The translations under genes were made by a program, and so were the position numbers. The notes under the pieces were generated by a model, which saw nothing but the letters and a program-made list of their open reading frames with translations, searched no databases and had not been told where the DNA came from. A stretch of DNA of 64,000 nucleotides from Arenimonas sp049195245 (lineage in GTDB: Bacteria; Pseudomonadota; Gammaproteobacteria; Xanthomonadales; Xanthomonadaceae), in the NCBI RefSeq assembly GCF_049195245.1, contig NZ_JBMIRR010000022.1, positions 124,001 to 188,000 of the forward strand, given 5' to 3'. Within the stretch, counting starts at the first letter, position 1. Each line of letters begins with the position of its first letter. Shown here piece by piece: positions 24,916-33,250 of this stretch.

Positions 24916-26006
24916 TTCCTTTCCTGGATCTGAAGGCGCCTCATGTTGAACTTCACGACGAGGTCATGGAAGCAATCGGCCGGGTTGTCTCTTCTGGCTG
25001 GTACGTACTGGGTCCGGAAGTTGATGCGTTCGAGGCTGACTATGCGGCCTACTGCGAGGCCTCGCATTGCGTCGGAATGGCAAACGGCCTGGACGCACTG
25101 CATCTTGCGTTGAGGGCAATGGGCGTCGGGCACGGCGACGAGGTCATCGTTCCATCAAATACCTACATCGCTACGTGGCTCGCCGTCAGCCAATGCGGCG
25201 CGACACCGGTTGCTGTGGAGCCGGTCGAGGCGACGTACAACATGGATCCGGGCAAGATTGAGGCTGCGATTACTCCCCGGACAAAGGTGATCCTGCCTGT
25301 TCACCTGTACGGGCAGCCGGCGGACATAGATCCGATTCTCGATATCGCCCGGAGGCACGGCCTTCGAGTGTTGGAAGACGGCGCGCAATCGCATGGCGCG
25401 CGCTACAAGGGGCGTCGAATCGGCTCGCACGGTGACGCCGTTGCATGGAGCTTCTATCCCGGAAAGAACCTCGGTGCGCTGGGCGATGCTGGAGCGGTCA
25501 CTACCGATGATTCTGTACTGGCAGACCGCATCAGGGTCCTCAGGAACTACGGTTCGCGGGTCAAGTACGTGAATGAAGTCCAAGGTTACAACAGCCGTTT
25601 GGATCCGATCCAGGCAGCGGTGCTCCGGGTAAAGTTGAAGCATCTGGATAGCTGGAACTCGCGGCGCGAAACCATTGCTGGAAACTACCTGCATGGACTT
25701 AAGGACAGTGGCTTGATCCTGCCAGTGGTGCCGTCCTGGGCTCAGCCGGCATGGCATCTATTCGTCGTTCGTTCGGCACGGCGCGATGAGTTGCAGGCGC
25801 AGTTGACCTCGGCCGGCATCGGCACCCTCATTCATTACCCAATTCCGCCGCATCTCCAGAAGGCTTATGAAACGGAAGGTGGCGCGGGTGTTGGGCATCC
25901 CATTGCCGAACGAATGGCCAAGGAGGTGATTAGTCTTCCCATTGGCCCCCACTTGAGTTCGGCGCAGACTTGTCGGGTTATCGACGGTGTGCTTCTGCAT
26001 GCGTAG
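24912..26006 (+). CDS. fdtB: Sugar 3-aminotransferase (FdtB-like, DegT/DnrJ/EryC1 family)
   Basis: A 364-residue PLP enzyme. The Schiff-base Lys is in SFYPGKNLGALGD, and family motifs SGWYVLGPEV, PSNTYIATWLAV and EDGAQSHGA are clear. Next to the ketoisomerase/acetyltransferase fusion it most likely aminates C3 of a dTDP-3-keto-6-deoxyhexose, giving dTDP-Fuc3N or Qui3N, which the fusion protein's first domain would acetylate. The ATG overlaps the upstream stop (ATGA). Which 3-amino epimer is formed depends on the isomerase and cannot be seen here. Confidence 0.88.
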   Translation: MIPFLDLKAPHVELHDEVMEAIGRVVSSGWYVLGPEVDAFEADYAAYCEASHCVGMANGLDALHLALRAMGVGHGDEVIVPSNTYIATWLAVSQCGATPVAVEPVEATYNMDPGKIEAAITPRTKVILPVHLYGQPADIDPILDIARRHGLRVLEDGAQSHGARYKGRRIGSHGDAVAWSFYPGKNLGALGDAGAVTTDDSVLADRIRVLRNYGSRVKYVNEVQGYNSRLDPIQAAVLRVKLKHLDSWNSRRETIAGNYLHGLKDSGLILPVVPSWAQPAWHLFVVRSARRDELQAQLTSAGIGTLIHYPIPPHLQKAYETEGGAGVGHPIAERMAKEVISLPIGPHLSSAQTCRVIDGVLLHA

Positions 26007-26089
26007 CGGCCAAGCCGGCTGTTGCCTGGCAAGGGCGCGTACAAAGCGCGCGATGACTGAAGCGCTCAGCTGTCGGTGCGAGGACTAGC

Positions 26090-27586
26090 GTGGCCAGCAC
26101 CTATCGGCAGATACTTAAGACATCGTCGATCATCGGCGGCGCATCCTTTCTAAATATCCTGATCGGCCTGTTCCGGATCAAGGTAGTCGCAGTTCTACTT
26201 GGGCCAGCTGGTGTAGGCCTGCTCGGAATCTTCAACAATGTTGTTGCATTCGCATCAACCCTCGCCGGACTTGGCGTCGGCAACATTGGAACGCGTCAGG
26301 TAGCGGAGGCGGCTGGCGGCGGCGATGCGAGGCAGCTTCAGATCGCCAGGCGAGCATTGCTTCTCGCGACACTATTGTTGGCAGTCCTGGGAGGCATTGG
26401 CTTTTGGCTCTTGCGCGCTCAGATAGCGACGCTGGTGCTTCGCGATCCTGCCGCGTCGACCGATATAGGATGGCTCGCGATCGGTGTCGCGCTCACCATA
26501 GCTGCGGCGTCGCAGAATGCGCTGCTTAATGGCATGCGCCGTATCGGCGACCTCGCGCGAATTTCGGTCGTTTCCGCAGTGGTCTCGACTGCGGTTGCAG
26601 TGGCGGCGGTTTGGTGGCTGGGGCGCGACGCAATTGTCATAGTCGTGATTGCAACGCCTTTGGCCGGCTTTATCCTTGGCCATTGGTATGTGGCCAGACT
26701 GCCGAAAAGTGCGGCAAGTGCGCCCGCACTGGGTGAGCTTTCTCACCAGTGGCGAACCCTGCTCAGGTTGGGCGTAATTTTCATGGCTGCAGGCCTGGCG
26801 CCCGTCGCAGGCCAGCTGATGGTGCGCGTTCTGGTCCAGAGGGAACTCGGGATGGATGCGCTTGGTCACTTCCAGGCCGCCTGGGTGATATCCATGACCT
26901 ACATCGGTTTCATCCTGCGCGCCATGGGCACGGACTATTATCCAAGACTGACTGCCGTCATTGGTGACGGCGCGCTTGTGAATCGCATGGCAAACGAGCA
27001 GACGGAGGTTGCGCTGCTGCTCGCGTCCCCGGTGCTATTGGCAATGCTGGCTGTGGCGCCTTGGGTCATCCAGTTGCTGTACTCAAGCGCGTTTGTCGAG
27101 TCGGTAGATGTCTTACGGTGGCAGATCCTTGGCGATTTCGTGAAGATTGCGAGCTGGCCGCTGGGTTACATACTTCTTGCGTCCGGCGCAGGCAAGACCT
27201 ACCTGGTCTCTGAGTGGGGCGCTGCCGCTGTCTTCGTGGGCCTTACGGCTGTTCTGCTTCCCGTTATCGGCATCTCAGCAACGGGAGTGTCATTCCTTGG
27301 CCTGTACCTCGCGCACTTGGCAATCGTCTATTGGCTTGCCGTCAGAAGGACTGGTTTTAGGTGGTCGGCGAAGGTCGGCCTCCTCTTCCTTTCGGGGACT
27401 TTCACAGCGCTTCTTGTTGTCGGGGTTTCCTTCATTTCAGGCTGGGCGTCCATTGCCCTGGGCTTAATCGCGTCCTTGGGATTCGGCATATATGCAATCG
27501 TGAGCCTTTCCGAGGCGGCGGAACTCAGCGGCCCGCCCGCCAAATTTGCTGCGCTGGCGAGGCGTCTCGTAAGAAGGGTGTTTTGA
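26090..27586 (+). CDS. Lipid-linked oligosaccharide flippase (WzxE-like)
   Basis: A 498-residue MATE/MOP-type membrane protein with about twelve to fourteen hydrophobic segments. The N-terminal GASFLNILIGLFRIKVVAVLLGP stretch is characteristic of WzxE-like O-antigen translocases (motif cited by its first residues GASFLNILIG). It should flip the finished repeat unit on its lipid carrier to the periplasm. The start is GTG at 26090 with AGG six bases upstream. WzxE homologues prefer repeat units containing amino-deoxysugars, in keeping with the FdtB pathway. Composition is visibly less G+C-rich than genes outside 24-31 kb. Confidence 0.87.
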   Translation: MASTYRQILKTSSIIGGASFLNILIGLFRIKVVAVLLGPAGVGLLGIFNNVVAFASTLAGLGVGNIGTRQVAEAAGGGDARQLQIARRALLLATLLLAVLGGIGFWLLRAQIATLVLRDPAASTDIGWLAIGVALTIAAASQNALLNGMRRIGDLARISVVSAVVSTAVAVAAVWWLGRDAIVIVVIATPLAGFILGHWYVARLPKSAASAPALGELSHQWRTLLRLGVIFMAAGLAPVAGQLMVRVLVQRELGMDALGHFQAAWVISMTYIGFILRAMGTDYYPRLTAVIGDGALVNRMANEQTEVALLLASPVLLAMLAVAPWVIQLLYSSAFVESVDVLRWQILGDFVKIASWPLGYILLASGAGKTYLVSEWGAAAVFVGLTAVLLPVIGISATGVSFLGLYLAHLAIVYWLAVRRTGFRWSAKVGLLFLSGTFTALLVVGVSFISGWASIALGLIASLGFGIYAIVSLSEAAELSGPPAKFAALARRLVRRVF

Positions 27587-27746
27587 ACGGCGGGTGTGCG
27601 CAGATGTCTGGCAACATGACCTGATTCGAGCAACCGTGCGTGGCGGATCCTGCGGCCAGAGAAAAAGAGCAGCGATCTGCCACTTTGGCAAGAAATGGGT
27701 CTGGATCGTTTGCTCAATTGTCAGATCGCTTGAATGGATGTAGTGA

Positions 27747-28952
27747 ATGATTGCTATCTATCTGAACACGATACGTGAGTGGGGCGGGGTGGACGTCCTG
27801 GCGGCTCGCTTTGCCACTTTCCTGCGGGAAGCTGGGGAGCCTTTCTTTATCGTCGAGCCTGAGGGCGGGCGGATAAGAAAGGAGCTTCCTTGGGCGACAT
27901 TTCATGCGCCCGACTCTTTATCGGCGGTGGAAGAGCCGGACCATGTTCTCGTAACGAGCCTGCCTAAGCTGGTCCACGACCAGTTTCCGTGGGGGGTCTT
28001 TCGCGGCTCGAAGATTCTGGCGTGGGCAGTGCATCCCCTTGATCCTTTTCGAAAGTTCTTTCCGTACTCCGGAAAGCTCTTGGATCACCTGGGTTTCCCG
28101 GCGGTTCGCGCCGTGCAGTGGTGTCTACCGTCCCACAATCGACTGGTGCGCAGATTCTTTTCCTCGTTGATCGGCGGCAACGGACTCTGTGCAATGGATG
28201 GGGCGAACCTCCGGGCACTTTGCCACTTCTATCCGGGCATCGCTTCATCGGTGCCAATCATCCCAGTGCCATCTCCGCTGTCGTTCAGCGGCGAGTCGAA
28301 GGCGACGAGTGAGGCCCTGTCGGTAAGCTATTTCGGTAGGCTCGACCGCTTCAAGTGGAGTGCGCTCAGTTCGTTCATTGACGGATCGCTTGGGCCAAGG
28401 GCAAAGATGCAGCCAGTCTCCTTGCATTGCATTGGTGACGGCCCGTGCATGCCGGATCTTGAAAGTGCTTGCGCGCGTTTTGGAGTCGGCCTGGTGAAGC
28501 ATGGCTTTATGCCGAACTACGATGCGATAAAATGTGTCGCCACATACTCCGACATTGCCGTCGCCATGGGTACAGCGGCGCTTGACGCTGCGGGTACGGG
28601 TCATCCCTGCATAATCATCGATCCTGCGCTTGGTCCTTTCAGGAAGTCTCAGCGCTTGTTTAGATTCGTTGATGAAACTCCTGACTTCACTGTGGGTGAA
28701 TATCGCGATGCGCCTGGCTATGTGCACGGTCTTCGCTCCTTCGACGAGTGCGTCGAGCCCGCGATGATCGCTCGCCATCGCGAAGCTGCGCGAGACTATG
28801 TCGGTAGCCGACATGCGCCTGATGCCTGCTTTGGAGGACTCCTCGCAATGCTAATGAACAGCCAAGTTCGTGGCGAGGACTTGGCTGACAACGCCAGGGG
28901 GATAATGGCCTCGTTCCATGCCCCCGATGAGAAGAAGGTGGCACGGCGATGA
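27747..28952 (+). CDS. Putative glycosyltransferase (GT-B fold, unassigned)
   Basis: A 401-residue protein that begins MIAIYLNTIREWGGVD, a GT-B-type N-terminus with a Gly-Gly loop, and has a central SVSYFGRLDRFKWSAL that looks like the start of the second Rossmann half. The typical EX7E motif is not clear (the region reads MGTAALDAAGTGHP). No membrane segment or signal peptide is seen. It probably transfers a sugar to the growing lipid-linked unit. A 160-base gap precedes it, with no convincing gene. Family number and sugar specificity are not assignable by eye. Confidence 0.6.
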   Translation: MIAIYLNTIREWGGVDVLAARFATFLREAGEPFFIVEPEGGRIRKELPWATFHAPDSLSAVEEPDHVLVTSLPKLVHDQFPWGVFRGSKILAWAVHPLDPFRKFFPYSGKLLDHLGFPAVRAVQWCLPSHNRLVRRFFSSLIGGNGLCAMDGANLRALCHFYPGIASSVPIIPVPSPLSFSGESKATSEALSVSYFGRLDRFKWSALSSFIDGSLGPRAKMQPVSLHCIGDGPCMPDLESACARFGVGLVKHGFMPNYDAIKCVATYSDIAVAMGTAALDAAGTGHPCIIIDPALGPFRKSQRLFRFVDETPDFTVGEYRDAPGYVHGLRSFDECVEPAMIARHREAARDYVGSRHAPDACFGGLLAMLMNSQVRGEDLADNARGIMASFHAPDEKKVARR

Positions 28953-29057
28953 TCGACGTCTCTTGTTCCGAGTGCGCCCAGCGAAATTGAATCTCGCCCG
29001 ATTCCTGCGTCTTGGATGTATTCACGCGATTCTGGCGTAATGACTGGGGAGTGTCCC

Positions 29058-29939
29058 GTGGATTTTGAGATTCGCGAAATGCCTCGAACAGAGGCTGAGG
29101 TGCTGCAAGTCTTCGATGTATGCCGCAGCGCTTTTCCCAATATTCACCTGGATAGGTTTCGCAGCAACTGGTTGAGCAGCAGCGACCTGTCCACGTTCTT
29201 TGGCGCCTATTCGGAAGGGCGACTTGTCGCAGTCAACGGATTCATTGCTCACCGTATCCTTCTGGATGGTTGCCGCCGTCAGGCATTTCAGTCCTGCTGG
29301 TCCGCGACAGCCCCGGACTTCCGTGGCAAGGGCTTGTTCACCAAGATAATCAATCACGCCAAGGGTGCGTTGGCCGGGCGTGCTGCATTCATTTTCGGTT
29401 TTCCGAATCACTTGTCAGGCCCAATCTTCACAGGGAAACTGGGTTTCCAGGAAGTTGCCATGGCGCGCGCCGTATTCGCGACGCGGGGGCCTAGGGCTAT
29501 GCTGCAGCAACAGTTGGCGTGTGGACGCTATCAGGACGCGCTTTCATCCTCCAGCCTTGTCAAGTTCGACCAGTATGAGAACGCTGCGTGGAAACGGCAG
29601 GAGTACGGCCCTGCGCTAATTGAGTTCGAGCACAACACCAACTACATGTGGGGCACAGTGGCTACCAGGAATGTTGGTGGCGCCGAAGTGAAGGTGCTGC
29701 TGGTGGGAGGCTGCGAGATCAACAAGCCACGTCTTTTCGGCGAGCTGATGCGCGCTGTCGGCCGGAAGGGAGGCATCTCTCTGGCGCGCATCGTCTGCAG
29801 CAGGAAAAGCCTGCTTGCTACCTCCGCCAGATTCGTTCTTTCCGGCAGCCGAACCGAGCCATTCATTCATTTCCCGGTGGACGTCGCTACGGATCGGCTC
29901 CAGTTTGATGCGTACACCGGGTTGAAGGACGTCTACTGA
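29058..29939 (+). CDS. GNAT-family N-acyltransferase of the exopolysaccharide locus
   Basis: A 293-residue protein with an N-terminal GNAT fold: FEIREMPRTEAEV, FGAYSEGRLVAVNGF and the acyl-CoA loop TAPDFRGKGLFTKII. The second half (EFEHNTNYMWGTVATRNVGG) resembles a second GNAT-like lobe. It may acylate an amino sugar or lipid-linked intermediate. I chose GTG at 29058 because GGGGAG sits six bases upstream; ATG 29040 and 29016 are in frame but lack such a site. The deacetylase-like gene begins at its stop codon (TGATG), so these two act together. Confidence 0.72.
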   Translation: MDFEIREMPRTEAEVLQVFDVCRSAFPNIHLDRFRSNWLSSSDLSTFFGAYSEGRLVAVNGFIAHRILLDGCRRQAFQSCWSATAPDFRGKGLFTKIINHAKGALAGRAAFIFGFPNHLSGPIFTGKLGFQEVAMARAVFATRGPRAMLQQQLACGRYQDALSSSSLVKFDQYENAAWKRQEYGPALIEFEHNTNYMWGTVATRNVGGAEVKVLLVGGCEINKPRLFGELMRAVGRKGGISLARIVCSRKSLLATSARFVLSGSRTEPFIHFPVDVATDRLQFDAYTGLKDVY

Positions 29940-30820
29940 TGACTTCCCGCCTTGCAGATTCCTTGCTGCAACTTCTGCCGCGGGCAGGGGTTTGTGTCTT
30001 GTCGCGCACCAGGTTCATTCCCGTGTTGCACGTCGAGCGACTTCAGGACGATTCGAGCTTCGCGCGCACGCTCGCGTTTGCCGAGGGATACCTTGGCGCT
30101 ACCGGTGAGAGAGCACTGCTTACCGTGATAACCCCGATGGCGCCCATGCTTGCCATGGAGCTAAAGGCGGCTGGGCTTTCAGAGGATTTCTACCGGGAGC
30201 GGATAGGGTCGCTTGCGCGCTTCGCCGACATCGGCCTGCATGGCCACTACCTGCGCGAACCTTCGTCGCCAATTCGTCCTGTCCACAATTACTGGAACGA
30301 GGCGTCCATAATCGCTGCCCAGATCGAACTGGAGCGGGACTGGCTTGAGCGCCGCGGGTTGATGACGCATCGGGCGTACTCGGCGGGGTGGTGGCATTTG
30401 GATGCTGGTCTCGTGAAGACGCTGGCCGCCCTCGGTTTCAGGATGGATTTCAGCTCGTCGACAGCGCGGTTCAACGACAGCCCCGGCGCGGTGCGCAGTG
30501 AGCGCTTCCGCCGTAGCCCCGTCATTTTTGCCCATCCTGACGCCCCGGGTATTCTTGCCGTCTGGGCAGTTTCCAGTCTTGGAGACTCGGCGGCCCGGTC
30601 GTTCGTGGTCCGTCGGGCGCTGACAGCGTTTCCGAAGTTGCTCTTTCGCAAGGAGGAGAGCTTTCTTTCGCTCTACAGCCATGACTGGGATCTGAACGTG
30701 GAAGGGGCATTGAAGACTGTCGAGACGCTCAAAGCGCATGGCGCAGGCTTCGTCTCGCTTCAGGGGCTTCTGGATAGAGGTTTGGCAGGTTCCAGTGCGA
30801 ATCAGGCAGTTCCGTCATGA
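29939..30820 (+). CDS. Polysaccharide deacetylase-like protein (NodB-like fold)
   Basis: A 293-residue protein with pieces of a carbohydrate esterase 4-like barrel: LHGHYLREPSSP (metal-type His pair), RAYSAGWWHLDAG and a late LYSHDWDLN motif. The usual first-strand TFDD Asp pair is replaced by HVERLQDD/TVITPM, so the family is divergent. It may remove an acetyl group from a sugar, which would complement the acyltransferase directly upstream. Start ATG overlaps the upstream stop by one base. No signal peptide is seen, which suggests a cytoplasmic, lipid-linked or nucleotide-linked substrate. Confidence 0.65.
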   Translation: MTSRLADSLLQLLPRAGVCVLSRTRFIPVLHVERLQDDSSFARTLAFAEGYLGATGERALLTVITPMAPMLAMELKAAGLSEDFYRERIGSLARFADIGLHGHYLREPSSPIRPVHNYWNEASIIAAQIELERDWLERRGLMTHRAYSAGWWHLDAGLVKTLAALGFRMDFSSSTARFNDSPGAVRSERFRRSPVIFAHPDAPGILAVWAVSSLGDSAARSFVVRRALTAFPKLLFRKEESFLSLYSHDWDLNVEGALKTVETLKAHGAGFVSLQGLLDRGLAGSSANQAVPS

Positions 30821-30933
30821 GTCTGATTGCGGACTCAATCCCGTTGCCTGAATCGAAAATTTCTGGCGCTCGTCCCGAGGCCCCCATTGCTCACGCTACC
30901 GACCCAGGTCGCTGGAAGAGCGCGACCCCGTGA
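30817..30933 (+). CDS. Candidate 38-residue coupled small ORF
   Basis: The frame ATG 30817 to TGA 30931-30933 encodes 38 residues beginning MSLIADSIPLPESKISGA. Its ATG overlaps the deacetylase stop (ATGA, 30817-30820) and its stop overlaps the GTG start of the next glycosyltransferase (GTGA, 30930-30933), the same spacing used between real genes throughout this operon. That exact fit is the only evidence; the peptide has no recognised domain, membrane segment or signal. It may serve only to carry ribosomes across the gap, or be a remnant of a longer gene. Confidence 0.4.
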   Translation: MSLIADSIPLPESKISGARPEAPIAHATDPGRWKSATP

Positions 30934-32060
30934 TTGCCGGATCAGGAGCCATGGGTAAGATCGCGATCCTTCTGCCGGACCTTCGTCCTGGCGGCGCCGA
31001 GCGGTTGCATGTCAACCTTGCCCGCGCCTGGATTGCCCGCGGCTTCGAGGTGGAGTTCGTCTTGCGGCAGAGACGAGGTGAACTGCTGGGGGAGCTACCG
31101 CGAGGGGCCACGGTTGTCAGCCTGGAGGCGTCGCGCGTCCGCGGCTCGGTCCTGCCACTCTCGCGATACTTGCGCAGTACCCCGCCGCAGGCCCTGCTTG
31201 CCGCGATGTGGCCGCTGACCGCCGTGGCTGCGCTGGCTGCAAGACTGGCTGGATTCGAGGGGCGCGTGCTTGGCAGTGAACACTCTCCTCTGTCTCTCGC
31301 CTATGCAGATCGAGGGCGTTTGCACCGTTGGATCCTGTCGACCAGTCAGCGATGGGCGTATCCCCGGCTGGATGCGGCAATTGGCGTTTCGGCAGGCGTG
31401 GCAGATGACCTTGCTCGAATGTCGGGTCTGCCGAGGGACTTGTTCAAGGTTATTCACAACCCTGCAGCTTTGGGGATGGCTGGTGTGCGGACGGACGTTC
31501 CACTGGAACTTGCTTCGGTGCCACGCCCGGTTTTCTTGACGGTGGGCACCCTGAAACGGGTAAAGCGGCAGGACATCCTCATTGACGCTTTCGGCAGATT
31601 GGCGGCGCACGGCCGAGGGACGCTGTGCATCCTCGGAGATGGTCCCGAGCGGGATGCATTGGCGGCCAAGGTTCAGGCTCTCGATCTGGGGGATGCGGTG
31701 CTGATGCCCGGTTTCGTTGCGGACCCCGGCCCTTGGTACGCTGCCGCGGATGTGTTCGTCCTCTCGTCGGAGTACGAGGGGTTTGGTAACGTGATCGTCG
31801 AAGCGATGGAGCATGGGCTTCCGATTGTCAGCACAGACTGCGTCGCGGGTCCCGCCGAGATACTTGAGGGCGGCAAGTACGGAACGCTGGTGCCCGTGGG
31901 TGATGCGCAGGCGTTGTCCGAAGCAATGCGGGATGCGTTGCCGGCCCCTCTCGCCAAGGCCGCGCTGCAAGCCCGTGCCAGAGAGTTTGGCCTGGATGTT
32001 GTCGCAGAGCGCTATCTGGACCTCCTGATCCCCGGCTGGCGTTCCGGGGCCGTGGCATGA
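30930..32060 (+). CDS. Glycosyltransferase family 4
   Basis: A 376-residue GT-B protein of retaining type. The donor-binding half shows FLTVGTLKRVKRQDILIDAF and the EX7E motif in SSEYEGFGNVIVEAMEHG. N-terminal LPDLRPGGAERL is the usual acceptor-side glycine loop. It likely adds a sugar of the repeat unit. The GTG start at 30930 is preceded by GGAAGAG (30914-30920) and overlaps the small-ORF stop; ATG 30951 is the alternative but its GGAG lies only two bases away. It overlaps the next glycosyltransferase by four bases. Confidence 0.88.
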   Translation: MIAGSGAMGKIAILLPDLRPGGAERLHVNLARAWIARGFEVEFVLRQRRGELLGELPRGATVVSLEASRVRGSVLPLSRYLRSTPPQALLAAMWPLTAVAALAARLAGFEGRVLGSEHSPLSLAYADRGRLHRWILSTSQRWAYPRLDAAIGVSAGVADDLARMSGLPRDLFKVIHNPAALGMAGVRTDVPLELASVPRPVFLTVGTLKRVKRQDILIDAFGRLAAHGRGTLCILGDGPERDALAAKVQALDLGDAVLMPGFVADPGPWYAAADVFVLSSEYEGFGNVIVEAMEHGLPIVSTDCVAGPAEILEGGKYGTLVPVGDAQALSEAMRDALPAPLAKAALQARAREFGLDVVAERYLDLLIPGWRSGAVA

Positions 32061-33250
32061 CCGCCGGCGTTCTTTACATCTCCTACAGCGGCATGCTCGA
32101 GCCGCTGGGCCAGTCCCAGGTGCTCGCTTACCAGGAGCGCCTGGCCGCCGACCATCCGGTCCACATCCTGAGTTTCGAACGTGCGTCCGACTGGGCCGAT
32201 GACGCGCAGCGCACCGCCGTCGCCAAGCGCATGGCCGACGCCGGCATCCAATGGCATCCGCTGCGCTACCACAAGCGGTTTTCGTTGCTGGCCACCTTCT
32301 GGGACGTCCTCTGCGGCTCGTTCGTGGGCTGGCGCCTTGTCCGAAAGCATGGCTTGGATATCGTGCATGCACGCAGCTACGTACCTTCGGTGATGGCCCT
32401 GGTGATCAAGCGGCTGACCGGCGTGCGCTATGTGTTCGACATGCGCGGGTTCTGGGTGGACGAGCGCGTGGACGGCGGTCTGTGGCCGCGCGGCGGCCGG
32501 GTGTATCGCGGCGCCAAGTGGTTCGAGCGTCGCTTCCTGCTGGCCGCCGACCACGTCGTCTCGCTGACCCGGGCGGGGTTGGTGGAGCTCGCGAAGTTCG
32601 ACTACCTGCGTGGCCGCATGCCGCCTGCCAGCGTGATCCCCACCTGCGCCAACCTGTCGCGGTTCAAGCCGCAGGGTGACCCGGAGCCCGGCCTGGTGCT
32701 GGGCTACGTCGGCTCGGTGGGCACGTGGTACCTGTTTGATGAAGTGGTGACCGCATTCCGCCAGCTGCGCGAGCTTCGGCCCGACGCCCGCCTGCTGGTG
32801 ATCAACCGGAACGACCACGCCTACGTGCGCGACCGGCTGCAGGTTGGCGGTGTGCCGATGGAGGCTGTCGAGATTCGCGCCGCCAGCCACGCCGAAGTGC
32901 CGGCGCAGATGGCGCGCATGCACGCAGGCGTCTTCTTCATCAAGCCCGTGTTCTCCAAGCAGGCCTCGGCCCCCACTAAGCTGGGCGAGTTCCTTGGTTG
33001 CGGCATTCCCTGCCTGGCCAACGCCGGAGTGGGTGATATGGCCGAGATCTTGGAGAGCGATCGCGTTGGGGTGGCCATAGCCGACTTTGACCCCGCTACC
33101 ATCCACGCCGGCATGGCACGGCTTATGGCGTTGGTGACCGACCCCGCGGCCTCGTCACGCTGCGTGGCCTCGGCCCAGGCGCACTTTTCACTCGACGAGG
33201 GCGTGCGCCGCTACCAGTCGGTCTATCGCAGCCTGGAGCCCCGTTCGTGA
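32057..33250 (+). CDS. Glycosyltransferase family 4-like
   Basis: A 397-residue GT-B protein. N-terminal YISYSGMLEPLGQSQVLAY is typical of a WbuB-like/GT4 subgroup in exopolysaccharide loci; the C-terminal half contains LGYVGSVGTWYL, FFIKPVFSKQASAPTKLGEFLGCG with the conserved Lys/Glu of the donor site. Codon use returns to high G+C compared with 24-31 kb. Starts with ATG overlapping the previous stop and ends overlapping the next GTG start, so the three glycosyltransferases are translated together. Confidence 0.82.
   Translation: MTAGVLYISYSGMLEPLGQSQVLAYQERLAADHPVHILSFERASDWADDAQRTAVAKRMADAGIQWHPLRYHKRFSLLATFWDVLCGSFVGWRLVRKHGLDIVHARSYVPSVMALVIKRLTGVRYVFDMRGFWVDERVDGGLWPRGGRVYRGAKWFERRFLLAADHVVSLTRAGLVELAKFDYLRGRMPPASVIPTCANLSRFKPQGDPEPGLVLGYVGSVGTWYLFDEVVTAFRQLRELRPDARLLVINRNDHAYVRDRLQVGGVPMEAVEIRAASHAEVPAQMARMHAGVFFIKPVFSKQASAPTKLGEFLGCGIPCLANAGVGDMAEILESDRVGVAIADFDPATIHAGMARLMALVTDPAASSRCVASAQAHFSLDEGVRRYQSVYRSLEPRS

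Noticed and set aside
27636..27743. 35-codon GTG frame in the gap before the 27747 glycosyltransferase
   Set aside because: No ribosome binding site or coupling with neighbours; peptide looks random.
28949..28990. 13-codon frame overlapping the 27747 glycosyltransferase stop (ATGA)
   Set aside because: Too short to judge; unlike the 38-residue ORF it is not coupled to the next gene.
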